Assembly: GCF_964355755.1 (NCBI RefSeq)
Contig: NC_092675.1
Span: 16,505,312-16,569,311 of the forward strand
Direction: 5' to 3'
DNA: 64,000 nt
Source of the DNA: Antedon mediterranea
Lineage: Eukaryota > Echinodermata > Crinoidea > Comatulida > Antedonidae
Numbering within the stretch: the stretch's first letter is position 1; each line of letters opens with the position of its first letter. The position numbers and the translations under genes are program-made. Shown piece after piece: positions 24,151 through 36,230 of this stretch. The notes beneath the pieces are model-generated. The model was not told where the DNA came from. It made no database searches and saw only the letters and a program-made list of their open reading frames with translations.

Positions 24151-24792
24151 ATAATTAAAGCTGTATGTGATAGTAAAACGCTAATCGCCGAAATCAGCAA
24201 ATCTATAGTTGATCAGGTTACTGACAGTGTTTATGACAGCGTTGCCATGGACAACGGTGTAACGGCGGCAAACATATCTAATCTTCGTGAACAGAATGAC
24301 ACTTTATTAGCTGAAAACAGAGCAATGGGGGATAAACTCGATGAATTAGAACAGTATAGCAGACGTAACTGTCTACTATTACATGGTGTTCCAGAGTCTT
24401 TTAAGGAAAATACAGATACACTGGCACTTGACGTAATAACAACAAAGATCTCAGAAGGGGTTGAACTTTGTGATATTGATCGCACACATCGTTTAGGCAG
24501 AAAGAAACTAAATCCTGGCACCGATGTATCTAAATCCAAACCAAGACCTATCATTATTAAATTTACCTCATATCGCACTCGCTCTGATGTTTTTCGCAAT
24601 AAATGACAACTAAAAAAATCTGGTTACTCAATTACTGAGAACCTAACATTGAGACACTTAAATCTGTTACATCTAGCAACACGTAGTGAATCGGTTGAAG
24701 CTGCCAGGTCCACAGATGGAAGAGTACACTGTCTGCTAAAGAACAAGAAAAAGATCGTCATCAGATCAGATTCTGACCTCAACCATCTTTGA
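24151..24792 (+). pseudogene. LINE-B ORF1 (L1-ORF1-like) with one premature stop
   Basis: The frame is open from about 24150 through ATG 24247. It has a coiled-coil region (NISNLREQNDTLLAENRAMG, then DKLDELEQYS), then an RRM-like part (RRNCLLLHGVPESFK, HRLGRKK, RPIIIKFTSYRTRSDVF). A TGA at 24604-24606 follows FRNK. The same frame goes on with QLKKSGYSITENLT...RVHCLLKNKKKIVIRSDSD up to TGA at 24790-24792, the normal end for this protein type. The stop is therefore probably a point change in an otherwise complete C-terminal domain. The N-terminus may be lost at the minisatellite junction. Confidence 0.8.
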
Positions 24793-25379
24793 GTTTCCGC
24801 CCAAATCAGGAACGGATCAACAAACAGCTAAGTATTCCTTACTTAACACAAACTCATAACTGAAAACAACATTCATAAAAGACGCTCTTCTTTTTCCTTC
24901 ATATTATTCATCATATTAATTTCATTTATCAATCATTATTTTGATAATCATAATTACTACTTCTATTTTCATCATTAACTTTTGTTTGACAATGTTTTTA
25001 TTATTAAACTGGTGAGAGTGGCTGGATCACGAATGAGAGGCATGAAGAAGATGAAGTGGACAGAAGAGAAGAGGAAGTGGTCAGCCAGGGAAACAATGCC
25101 AAGCATCAAGATAACTTATATACTTTTTGAATGGAAAATAATAATAATTTAACACTTTAAACATAAATACACGTCTCCATCATTTTAAATTTTAATTTTT
25201 AAAAATTTTTGTTTGTTGCTGTTTTCATTCATCATATCATTTTTTTTTGTTATCAATATCTGCAGTTAACTTAATTTTAACCAAATGTTAAATTGCAATT
25301 TTGATTCTGTTTTTTCCTCTCTTTTTTAAGTACGTTAAGTCGTAGTTTTTTGTTTTTGTAACACATATTTTTTTTTGGT

Positions 25380-28300
25380 ATGTACTATGCAAATGATATA
25401 GACTCTAGCACCTCGGAACATGACCGACTAACCAACCTAATTTTTTCACCCTTTTTAAATGATTCTGACAATTTTACTACTAATATTGATCCTGATACAC
25501 ATTTTTTCTCTAACGACCAAAACTTATCTCAATACTACTACCCCAACTCATTCCCGAATACTAAATCGGACTGCTTTTCTACAATTCATTTTAACTCTAG
25601 AAGTATCCTTAAAAACATTGATCAAATTAAACAACTCTTAGAAGCAACAAAGCATCAATTTGATGTCATTGGTGTAAGTGAAACCTGGCTTAAATATGAT
25701 AACCCTCTTGTACAGCTCCCTAATTACCATTTTACTGCAAATCACAGAGACCATAAAGTCGGTGGTGGCGTTGCCATGTATATTCGTGATAGCCTTCAGT
25801 ATTCCACAAGAAATGACTTGACTCTACACCCCTCTACATGCGAATCAATTTTTATCGAAATTACCAGACCAAATTAAAAAAACATTGTAATTGGAACAGT
25901 TTATAGGCCCCCCCCTCCCCCCTTTTTTTGACCCAAACACATTTTCAGATGAAGTAGATTCTGTTCTTTCCACATTATCCAAAGGAAACAAGATTGTGTA
26001 TATCCTTGGCGATTTCAATATTGACATTCTCAAATATGAATTTGATAATGAAGCTCGCCATTTTATAAATTCACTGTTTAGTATTCACAAACCATCCCGT
26101 ATATCTAAAACCACTGCTACTCTGCTTGACAACATTTTTACAAATCAGTTCGATCATCACAACATAAGTGGTTTACTGTATTGTGATATCTCTGATGATC
26201 TTCCTGTTTTCAATATTTCTTTATTAATAATGTTTCAACTGGCTCAAATAGGGAAGAGATTCATGAGTTCAGAAAAATAAACTATACATCCCTGCAAAAC
26301 TTTCGCATTGATGTGGCTTCACAACAATGGCTTGAAGTTATAAACACTGACGATCCCAACACTGCATATAAACACTGACGATCCCAACACTGCATATAAA
26401 CACTGACGATCCCAACACTGCATATAAACACTGACGATCCCAACACTGCATTTAATAATTTTGACAATAAATTAAAATCACTTTATAATAAACACTTTCC
26501 CCTCCAAAAAATAAAAAAATCCTGGATGACTAATGGATTGCTAAATTCAGTTAAATATAAACACAAACTTTATTCTAAATTCCTCCACTGTCCTTCTGTC
26601 GCCAATGAAAAAACATACAAAAAATTTCGCAATAAACTAAATACTTTGGTCAAACTGGCTAAAAAATTACATTACAAGGACACTTTCATTAAACATAAAA
26701 GTAATATCAAGGCAACCTGGAAAACCATCAATTCACTACTCAAAAACCCCAATAATCGAAACTCTGATATCCCTATCAACTGTAACGGTGAACTGACTAA
26801 AGATCCCAATACAATATGTAATGCTTTTAACAAATACTTTGTAGAAATCGGTCCCTCCCTTGCTAACAAAATTCCCCATGTCAACAACTCATTTAAAGAC
26901 TTTCTGCCAAATCCAACTCATAATTCTTTATTTCTTAATCCAGTTGATGAGACGGAAGTTATAAAAATTATCACATCCTTTGAAACAAACAAATCCCCTG
27001 GCATTGACGATTTTAAAATTAAACCCATTAAATATGTCGCCAATTTGATCTCCTTCCCTTTATCCCATATTTTTAATCTTGTTTTAACTAATGGTTTGTT
27101 CCCAGACAGGATGAAGATAGCGCGCGTTACTCCTATTTATAAGTCCGGAAACAAATCTGATCTCTCCAACTATCGTCCTATCTCAATTCTTTCAATTTTC
27201 TCGAAAGCCTTGGAGAGAGTGATTTATGAACGTACGTCCTCATTCATAAATAAATACAACATTCTCTACAAAAAACAATTTAGATTCAGAAAAAGCCACA
27301 ATACTGCATCTGCTCTAATCGACCTAACTAATAAAATTGTTGATGGTTTCGAAGACCGTCACCTCACATTAGGAATTTTTATAGACCTCTCCAAGGCTTT
27401 CGATATAATTGATCACAATATACTCTTATTCAAATTATCTCACTATGGAATCCGTGGCCCTGCATTAAATCTCTTCAAAAGTTACCTCTCTAATCGTGTC
27501 CAATGCACAAAATTCTCCAATTCAATCTCTAACTTCAATCATGTAACTTGTGGTGTTCCCCAAGGCTCCTTACTCGGTCCCCTTTTATTTATTCTGTACA
27601 TTAACGATATCTATCTTTCTTCCACATTACTTGATTTTTACCTATACGCTGACGACACAACTGTCACTTATTCTCACCCTGAAATCCAAACTCTGTTTAA
27701 TACTACCAACTCCCACCTAGAGATGTTGTCCCAATACTTTGCTGCTAATAAACTTTCTATAAACCATAAAAAATGTAACTTCATCCTGTTTGGGACTCCC
27801 CAGAAGTTAAAAAATGTTGACCCATCACTATACAATATTACCATTGAAAATATAAACATCCCCTCTGTTCAATCAGCAAAATTCTTAGGTGTTTATCTTG
27901 ACTCTGGCCTGACGTGGAAAACACATATTAGTGTAACTGAAAACAAAATTTCCAAAAGCCTTGGTATTATTTTTCGTTTGTCTTCATATTTACTCACTAA
28001 TATCCTACGCATCCTGTATTGCTCTATGATTCTTCCCTATTTGAGTTATTGTAATATTGTTTGGTGCAACACATACCCCACAAACCTTAATAAATTGCAT
28101 ACCCTCCAAAAGAAGGCTATAAGAATTATATCTGGCGCGCCTTCGCTTTCCCATTCCTCTCATTTATTTTCAAATCTTAATCTCATCAAACTTAATGATA
28201 TCAATTTAATTCAACAAACCATTTTTGTCTACTCTGCCTTAAACAACATCCTTCCTCACCATCTTTGTTATCTATTTACTTCCAATTCCTTCTATCATTC

Positions 28301-28476
28301 CCATCACACACGTACTAAAAATAAATTATCTATACCCTCCCACAAATTCTTTCCAACATAACATTCGATAATCTGGACCCACCCTATGGGACAACCTACC
28401 ACCCTCCATTTTAAAATCTGCTTCCCCTAAGATACTTCTCTCAAAATTAAAAAAATACACCTTTTCTACTTATTAA
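25380..28476 (+). pseudogene. LINE-B ORF2 (endonuclease + reverse transcriptase), broken
   Basis: The endonuclease starts in the 25380 frame (FNSRSILKNIDQIKQLL, VIGVSETWLK, GGGVAMYIRD), hits TAA at 25875 and resumes as KNIVIGTVYRPP. It then shifts frame in a C/T homopolymer (25908-25927) and continues (YILGDFNIDIL, LDNIFTN). A 28-bp repeat x4 fills 26341-26452. RT lies in the long frame 26526-28361 (YRPISILSIFSKALERVI, FIDLSKAFDIIDHNIL, GVPQGSLLGPLLF, LYADDTTVTYS, FLGVYLD), with all catalytic aspartates present. After a late frameshift the end LWDNLPPSILKSA...KLKKYTFSTY stops at 28476. Confidence 0.88.
26341..26452 (+). repeat. 28-bp x4 tandem repeat inside LINE-B ORF2
   Basis: Four units beginning TAAACACTGACGATCCCAAC at 26341, 26369, 26397 and 26425. 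The unit encodes INTDDPNTA in the original frame. Each added unit shifts the frame by one base, although three extra units together restore it. Stops in the shifted frames break the ORF. Confidence 0.93.
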
Positions 28477-29834
28477 ATTTTTATTAATCGGTCATGTCTC
28501 GATCTGCAGTACCAACAGATTTTTTTTTTCTGTTATTCATATTTTAGATTACGAAATTTATTATGATTTTCTTCAATGCATTTCTTTTCTTTTTTATTTG
28601 TGTTAAGGCTCGCCCAACACAAGATGTTACAAACATCTTTCAGGGCTTTTGCCTTAATTTTCTGATATACTTTTATAATTCTGTACAATCCTGTTTCTTG
28701 TTTTCCTACTGTATGTATTCAGATTTTGTAAATAAATGTCTATTGAATTGAATTGAATTGAATGAATCATTAAGGATGTATGCATAAACTTAAACTGATA
28801 TCCTGTTTTGTTTCACAGCTTCACCTCACTACTGAGTGATATGAACAAATAAATTCATACTTACAATTTGTATGGTCAATTGAATCACGGACCTATAAAT
28901 TACAGGTCCATGATTGAATAAATAACTTGTAATTAAATATAGTTAGAAGTGTCAATAGCACTGAAGCACCTGCAAATGAGCTATTATTAAGTGTAATTAA
29001 TAACAAAAATCAATGCTAGACAAGGTGTAAAAGAATATTCTGCATATCACAAGCATAATATGCAGGTAGCAGGAGATGAAGACAAAGCATTCAACTATTA
29101 TGATTCAATTGTCATATAGCAGTACACAGGTGGTGGTACCAGGCAGGCGATATGGTGTGCTTGTTTTAATTCTTTACTGTATATTAATATCTACTACATA
29201 TTACCCTCACAAGGTTGTAGTGCAAGCCTATTACACTCGGCACTAAGACACAACAATGTATAAAAAAAAGTCGGGAGAAATCTTATGGGGAATTATATTA
29301 AAAGTGCCCTTCTATTTAATATAGATTCTGCATTTGTTCTGGTAATACCGTAACCAATATAAACAATACTGTAATTATAGCAAAGATTGTATTGTCTGTT
29401 TATGGCCATTGATGGTAGCTAATAAAATGGAATTGAAAAGATATATATATTTAGGCATATGCGACTGGGTTGTTTTGAGTAGATAATCAACAGATCTATA
29501 CTAAAAATTCTCACTTTTTATGTGAGCAAGAAGAGGTGTTTGCGAGTAACCAATCAAATACACTTATTGATGTTCAACATAATTATATAATTTTCATATT
29601 ACCTGTGTTATAAATGGGGAAATTGATTTAGTCTATAGAGGGCCTGATTCACAATTTTTCACAAATTCATTTAAAACAGTTAACCAAAATTACCTTAAGT
29701 AATAAGTCTAAAATTACTTAAGTCTAGAATTATTGAAAAAAGAGAGAGGGAAAGAAAAATGGAAATAAACAGAGACAAGCTGGATCTTTTCGTATAAACC
29801 AAAAAAATAATATTTGGTTGAATCAATAACTCAC

Positions 29835-30745
29835 CTCAATATACCATACCGACAACTTGTTTCTTGTAGTAGATCCTCCACGACTAAAATGTTTACCCTC
29901 AGAGTGAGCTTTCTTGGGCTTCTTGACAGACCCACCCCTGCAGCTAGCTCCAGGCAACACAACACTTTTATTACTTTTTGGCGATTCCTTTTGATTGTTC
30001 CCATCTAAATTATGTGCTTCTTGTTTTAAATTTTCAATAAAATCGTTTGGTATTAAATCATATAAATTTTCCTCATAATTTTCTTTTTCTGTAACATAAT
30101 CATCCTTTTTGTCCATTTCGTTAGATGGTGATGAAAGACCATTAAAAAGATGTACACTATATTCAATATTATTGCACGAATTTCGGTTAGCTGTTAGAAA
30201 ACCATTTTCAGAATTCTCATTGGTCACCTTATTTTGATTGGTTGATTGTTTATCTGTACCATTCAAACATGATGTTTTTGCACGTTTATGAACAACAGCG
30301 TATAAACATTCAACATCTTCTGAAATTACAGACTTACAGTTCCCTTTACTAGTTTCTTCCTCAAAACCATAAAGTTCATAAACATCATCATTATCGTCGT
30401 CGCTTGCTATTTCAGTTGAGTTACCAAATTTGTCTGAGACATCGGTGTATTCGTAATCATCATCTTCGAACGGTATCTCTTCATAAATATGACGATCACC
30501 ATCTACTTTTGATCGTCTCTTTTGTCTCCTTGGAATAGCGGGTGGAAGTTTAAGGTCCTCATTTTCATAATTTATATCAGTTTCTGACAAACTTGTTTTA
30601 TTGCACTTTGAATTCTTTTTAGCAACTGGAATATTCACATAATCTCTTTCATTGTCTATTTCTTGTTTGTTCAATTTCTTTTTACCAAACATGCGATCTG
30701 GAGACAGACCAACAGACGACCATATATCATCCTCTTCTGCTGTCA
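29835..30745 (-). CDS. Gene 1 large tyrosine-motif exon
   Basis: 911-nt exon, phase 1 in and phase 0 out. The acceptor is ATTTCAG at 30748-30746 and the donor GAG|GTGAGT at 29835/29834. It encodes about 303 acidic, low-complexity residues. It has several candidate phosphotyrosine motifs: IYEEIPFED, VYELYGF, LYAVVHKR and LYDLIPNDF. YEEI is the classical Src-family SH2 consensus. There is no membrane segment and no recognisable enzyme domain. Phases link it upstream to 39268-39441 and downstream to 6777-6809 or 5948, so it is assigned to gene 1. A separate gene ending here is less likely because the exon closes on a good donor instead of a stop. Confidence 0.7.
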
Positions 30746-31118
30746 CTGAAATATTTAAAAAATATATATATTTGAGTGCAAAATAAAAAACTCTAAAACT
30801 CACAGTTGCTGTATATTACTCAAAATAAACGAGATTATTTTAATAATAGTTCACTTTAAAATAGTATGATTTGTATGGTTGAATGGCGAGAACATTTTTG
30901 TTTGTTAAAATCCTGACTGTCCTACTAAACTTAACTCTGCCTTGTTAAAATAGAACAGTCAATCTTTCAAATGACAATATTCTCACCATTCAACTCATCC
31001 TTTTATATTGCAGGTTTTCCAATGATTGTCATTTACACAGAAAATTTATTTAATATTTAAAATGTGAATAATTATTGATTGACAAAGAACATATCAAGTT
31101 CTACGAAATTTCATATAA

Positions 31119-31250
31119 ATTCAACTGCTATTAAATATGAATTCAACTGCTATTAAATATGAATTCAACTGCTATTAAATATGAATTCAACTGCTATTAA
31201 ATATGAATTCAACTGCTATTAAATATGAATTCAACTTCTATTAAATATAT
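31119..31250 (+). repeat. 22-bp x6 tandem repeat
   Basis: Six consecutive units of ATTCAACTGCTATTAAATATGA. The first five are identical from 31119 and the sixth is diverged (ATTCAACTTCTATTAAATATAT). Near-identity implies recent expansion. Confidence 0.95.
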
Positions 31251-31556
31251 ATTATACTTTATGTACAAGGAAATAGGACAAATAAAGTGAAAAACATATT
31301 AAATGTGACTAAGTATAATGTGACGATCTCATACTAATCGTCACTAAGTCCTCCAAACAGATCTACATTGCTGATGGCGCTATACAGCCATGAATATGGT
31401 TTATATAATTTTGAATAAAGTACAGTATGTAACAACACATTGTATGTCAAGCATTAAAATCAATATATCAATAATAAAGAAAATACATAGTTAATAAATG
31501 TAATCAATAGGTATGTTCTGACAGGAAGTATATACCTATGCACAGAATGAAATAAA

Positions 31557-31637
31557 AAAATGACACATGTGTTGGTACTAAATAAATGACACATATGTTG
31601 GTACTAAAAAAATGACACATGTGTTGGTACTAAAAAA
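31557..31637 (+). repeat. ~26-bp x3 tandem repeat
   Basis: Three units of AAATGACACATGTGTTGGTACTAA. The middle one has CACATATG in place of CACATGTG. Confidence 0.9.
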
Positions 31638-32194
31638 CTAACTATCAACTAACAAAGGTCTCATTTGACTAGCAATGGAATAGCAACGCAAAAAACAAGG
31701 TGGATTTTAAAAGAAATAGGTTTATTAAAACTACTCGTATTAAAAAGCCGATACATTAAATCAATTTATGTTTTAAAATTACAAATTATAACCCTTGCCT
31801 CTTGTCCAAAAATGAAGTTTTTTGGACAAGTATCTAGGCAAAGTATATATCTATCTACACCGACAAATTCAGAATGATAACTTGAAAATTGTATGTGCTA
31901 TCGTGCTTTAAACAAACAAACATACATACAAACACAGCAACTACTATACTTGGCAAAATGTTATTATAATTTTGCCAAGTAATGAAAGGCATTCCAGTTC
32001 AGTAGAGCATTTGAAAAAAAAAACAACCATAAACAAGATATTCGAGACCTCAGACACTGACAAATTTTAGTTTTCCCAAAATTTTTTTTATTTATATAGC
32101 TTTTACGACATACATTATTGATCAATTGTATTCTATTTTTCATAACTATGGACCGGTTTCTTTTTTTTTTTTTTTTTTTGACCATATTTATTTA

Positions 32195-32310
32195 ATGAGG
32201 GTGATCCATCCAGCAATTGTTGATCATTAGGGACCCTCAGAGGTTCACAAGTCTTTGGGAGTGGTAGCCAAGCATAACCACCAAGCCACAACTGCAAAAA
32301 TGCTGCATTA
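32195..32310 (-). repeat. Possible degraded tRNA-derived repeat
   Basis: The minus strand has GTGGCTTGGTGGTTATGC (box A-like) and, about 45 nt on, an imprecise box B (TTGTGAACCTC). The match is weak. Confidence 0.3.
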
Positions 32311-33685
32311 TGCTGAATAACAATTTATTTGAAACATTTTTACGCTCAGACACATTTCTGCTAAATATCTGCTCCTACAAAATTGGGTAAATCATTGGGC
32401 AATCATCAACAAAAAACCTTAATATTACATCAAACGTTCAAGATGGTACAGTAGTCAGGCGCATTTATGAAATACTTAGCCCCCCCTAATCTATAATGCT
32501 GGATCTGGAATGTCGGTCACTCAAATAATTGTTGTTTTGGATTATTGTACAGCTAAAAGTTACACTGCGATGTTTTTAACCGTTATTTTGACCTGTTTCT
32601 GCTGCCAAGAAATTGGAGGTCATTTATTTACAGTTAATAATCAGTTATTTTTTCACAGCAGAAAAGAAACCCACTAAAAAGAAAATCTTTTTTTAACAGT
32701 TGTCTGAAATGTTTTTATTTTATTAACGTTTGTGTTGACATCCTTTTTTATTAAGTGTAGTATTTTACTTCATAAAATGTACTCAACTAGAAGTGAACTG
32801 CAACTGCTAGTTATGAGTAGGAATGAATGTACACCCCCGAGAAGACTTATACGGAAATCTACCTAATTCAACATAATCTAATCAATATGAGAGAACAGTA
32901 TACAACAACTACAGTACAGCAATCTTGTTGCTTCCACTAAGTTCCCAACAACACATAAGGTATGGATTTTATTAATAATACAAACACCTAGTTCAGGTAG
33001 AAGCCCACCTGGGACATTAGCCACCTCAAATAAGGAATAATTTTCATACAATCTATTTGGGCATAGGCTAAAAACCACAATATTACTATTTTTTGAGGAG
33101 AGAGATTTCTTTTAAATAATGATTGAAATAATTTTACAGCGAAATGAAATATAGGAGCTACCCCAAATAATTAAAATGTCCTAATTTCCACTTCATTTTC
33201 AAAGATATTAAGAAAGAAACTTACAGATAAGATAACATTTTTTATCCAAGATTAAAATGATGAGTACTACCTGAACTATCGTTTGAATCTACAGCTTAGC
33301 AACAATTACTCACTAATGAATGAGTCAAATTCTACGCATCCTATCAAAATATTATATACATATACATCATCAATATTTTGTCACATTGAAATGCATGGGT
33401 TGGTTTAGTAGACGCGATATATCTGATCAATTAAACAACTAATTTGTAACAAGGTTGTGGAGATCCTCTCACCTCACTGAATTCAATAAATCAATGTGAC
33501 ACCAACTAATCATCTGCAAGGACCATCAATATAATAGATTTCTTTTTTCCATTCATTTATCCATTTAAAAATTCTTTTTTTTTTCTTACAAATGCCACTG
33601 CCTGTTTTTTATTACTTGTATTGGCAAAATAGAATTCTTAGTATCCTTATTATAAGTCTAAAAAGGGCCAATCTGGAAAAAAAAA

Positions 33686-34318
33686 ATTTCAGCTCATCTG
33701 GCCTGAGGAAAGCCGCCATTTTGGATTTTTGAAATGGCTGCCATAAAATACAGATTTTTGCTCATATATCAGCTTAATCATGTATGGATATGATTTTATG
33801 CACAAATGTATATCTAGCTGCATCTCATCATCTCAAGGCCAGTGGTATAAAAATTATAACCCTGTCCAAGCAGGGAGATGTAAGATCATCTCCCTGGTCC
33901 AAGGAGCATCCTACAAGCCCGTTTCTGTAGCTTATGGTGGCCAATTTGACAATCAAAATGGTACTAGCCATTGAGTGAACTACAAAAAGCTGTATTTAGA
34001 TTTCTTGACTCTCAAGACATACACTTTGCTACTCAAAATCACTTCCATAGGCCTACACGATATAAGCTGAGGTAAGCGGACAAATCTGTAAATTTTATGG
34101 CAGCCATTTTGAAAAGAAAAAAGGGGGCGGCCATTGGGTGAACTTCAAAATGGTGAATTTAGATTCCTTGATCCTCAAAACATACACTTTGCTACCAAAA
34201 TTATTTCCATACATGATGTAGAAGAGGAGATATGAGCAAAAACCTCTATTTTGTGGTGTCCATTTTGAAAATCCAAAATGGCGGCTTTCCCCATATGACA
34301 CAAATCAGTTGAGAAAGT
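33686..34318. mobile_element. Fold-back element with long inverted arms
   Basis: The left arm (from 33686; GGAAAGCCGCCATTTTGGAT at 33708, then TTTTTGCTCATAT) is repeated inverted on the right (GATATGAGCAAAAA, then ATCCAAAATGGCGGCTTTCC ending 34290). Pairing extends, with mismatches, about 25 bp further out on both sides. The middle contains a diverged direct repeat (CCATTG.GTGAACT.CAAAA, TTTAGATT.CTTGA..CTCAA.ACATACACTTTGCTAC) at about 33968-34050 and 34132-34210. No coding capacity. Confidence 0.8.
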
Positions 34319-35289
34319 GGAAAGTGGGTTTGTTTGTTAGCACTACCGTATGAATGACTTAATAAATCAAATCTGAAATTATCATTCTGAATATTTTGGT
34401 GAAAATAGGTATATACTTACAGAACATGTCTATTGAAATTCAAGAAAATTATTGGTTCATTAATAACTTCAGAAATTAAAAAAGAACAATTTGTATTCCT
34501 CTAATGGGTGGAAATATCAACATGCACCCTCTGTGGCAATATTTTGCTATGTACTTCACTCAGTTTCTGAGTGTATTTCTCAATAGTTGTCATGATTTTA
34601 TTTGTTTACCTTTTTGTTTTCTAGTAGACAAACAATTTAATTAATTAGAATATTGTACAACAATCTAGGTTTCGCATAGATATTCATAAGATTTTATTCT
34701 GAAGTTTGAGCACCTCTATTCCATTTTAATACCACATTTAGATCACATATTTATTAAATGATAAAATTACACAAGAAAACGTCTGACATGTTAACAACAG
34801 ATAAACGAAAACAAATTGCTTATAATTGCATGGTATTTGTTTTGCAACACATTGTATATCTCACTTAAGCTACCATCATTAGTATTGATACCCTTGCCTT
34901 AAAAAATAATAACATTTAAGAGCAACAAACATCAACACGCTCTGACTTGCATAAAACATTTAAAACATCGGAAATAAATCATAATTGATTAATCAACTGG
35001 TTTTATGTGAGTTACAGATGCTCTATTTGCTCAAGTTTCTCAACGCAAGACAATTACATGACAAGTCACATGGTTTGTCAAATATTGTCTGAAATGTACA
35101 AGAAGAGAAATGAATCCATCCACGCCTCAATTTTAATCTATCTCTGAATCCGGTAAGTATTAACATACAATATAACTTTACATAAAACATAATTATAAAC
35201 CTAATTTGCATAATTTTTTTCAAGTAAAGATTATTAATAACTGTAGAGGCTTCTTCATCTAAAAAGCATTAAAAGTATTAATAATAAAT

Positions 35290-35530
35290 AATATTCATTG
35301 TCATATAGCGCTTTTTGCACAACAATTTTTTTCCAACACGAATGGAAACATACTGCCATAGGTCTTGATCTAACCGGGTATCCATTTATATACCTGGGTG
35401 GAGACATGCAAACGTAAGTGTCTTGCTTAAGGATACAAGCAATGCAGCGAGAGTCAGATTCAAACTCACGATCTCACAATCAGTAATCGAATGTCCAACA
35501 CACAGGGCCTGGCATCGGATTTTTCAAACA
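35290..35530 (-). repeat. tRNA-derived SINE-like copy
   Basis: The minus strand starts with a tRNA-like head (GTGAGATCGTGAGTTTGAATCTGACTC contains a box B) and ends with AAAAAGCGCTATATGACAATG followed by a TATTATTTATTATTAA tail. An AGCGCTATATGA-plus-(ATT)n end is typical for deuterostome SINEs. Confidence 0.55.
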
Positions 35531-36180
35531 AGCTTAGCATCTTTTTGTTTTTAAAATAACCTAAGCAAATATTTTGACATATTTTTTTCTTAAAGCTTAA
35601 TGATAAAGTCCAATTCATATAGTTAATAGTTTGATAACAACCTCTGTTTTTCAGTTAAAGCATTTCTTTATTAATATCTTGACATAAGCAAAAAGACTGA
35701 TAAATGCCATGGTTGTAGTTTAGCTATGATGCTGTTTTTCTTAGTATTTCTCTGTAATAAGAAATAACCTATTACAGTACAGTACATGAGATCTGTGATC
35801 CTTCTTCAAGATGTGTTTTTAATCATAAAGAGGAAAAAGCTTACTAGATTTCTAAATATTTGACATTAATGAGTAAAAATCAAACTAAATAAACTAAAAT
35901 AGTTTATTTATTGATGAAAGGAATAATCAATTACAGATTAAATATTTTACGCTAAAATAAAAATGAAACAAACAAATAAAAAAAAAAAACAGAAAAGAAA
36001 ATAATTTAAATTTGTTGACCTTTAAAGTCATTTGTTCTATTTCCAAATGCAAATATTGTACAAATAAAAACAGCTGTAGGCAACGAAAAGTATGCATTGC
36101 AAATCATTTTGAGCAAACAATTTATTTTAGTGCAATGTGATATGTGTGATAAATCAATGTGTTGTAATTGATGGGCTTAC

Positions 36181-36230
36181 TAGCAGGCCGGCCAGTTCCT
36201 CTTTGCTGTTCAACAGCAACTGTGAATAGT
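36181..36230 (-). CDS. Gene 1 50-nt alternative exon
   Basis: Strong splice signals flank 50 nt: acceptor GTCTTGCAG (ends 36231) and donor CTA|GTAAGC (36181/36180). Entered in phase 1 it reads YSQLLLNSKEELAGLL with no stop and leaves in phase 0. These are exactly the phases of the 29835-30745 exon. Using both in series would place TGA at the start of the latter, so the two look like alternatives. The local base composition is richer in GC than the surrounding intron, as expected for coding DNA. Confidence 0.5.

Larger units (their letters stand above)
24110..28760 (+). mobile_element. LINE-B: two-ORF non-LTR retrotransposon, defective
   Basis: Nearly full-length plus-strand element of the jockey/CR1-like superfamily. 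ORF1 is an RRM-type nucleic-acid chaperone, ORF2 an AP endonuclease plus reverse transcriptase, and the 3' end has a (TTGAA)n tail at about 28741-28763. Lesions include a stop in ORF1, a stop and homopolymer frameshift in the endonuclease, a 28-bp x4 repeat in the linker and a frameshift near the ORF2 end. It is less decayed than LINE-A (long intact RT frame). Confidence 0.9.
6810..29834. other. 23-kb gene 1 intron loaded with repeats
   Basis: Phase-consistent exons lie only at the two ends of this interval. Apart from the elements listed separately, the AT-rich parts (6.8-8.2, 9.9-11.4, 11.7-15.4, 16.4-17.5, 20.4-22.2 and 28.8-29.8 kb) show no coding exon I can support. A stretch at 13.09-13.5 kb has more CG dinucleotides than its surroundings but no convincing gene. 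Confidence 0.5.
30746..36180. other. Gene 1 intron (between alternative third exons)
   Basis: AT-rich, with tandem repeats at 31119-31250 and 31557-31637, a tRNA-like remnant (32195-32310), a fold-back element (33686-34318) and a SINE-like copy (35290-35530). No other protein exon is supported except the speculative 9-nt microexon at 34421-34429. Confidence 0.5.

Noticed and set aside
33198-33290. Possible minus-strand exon between CAG at about 33276 and GTAAGT near 33225
   Set aside because: The acceptor is weak, the only open frame is a short hydrophobic run and the phases do not fit gene 1.
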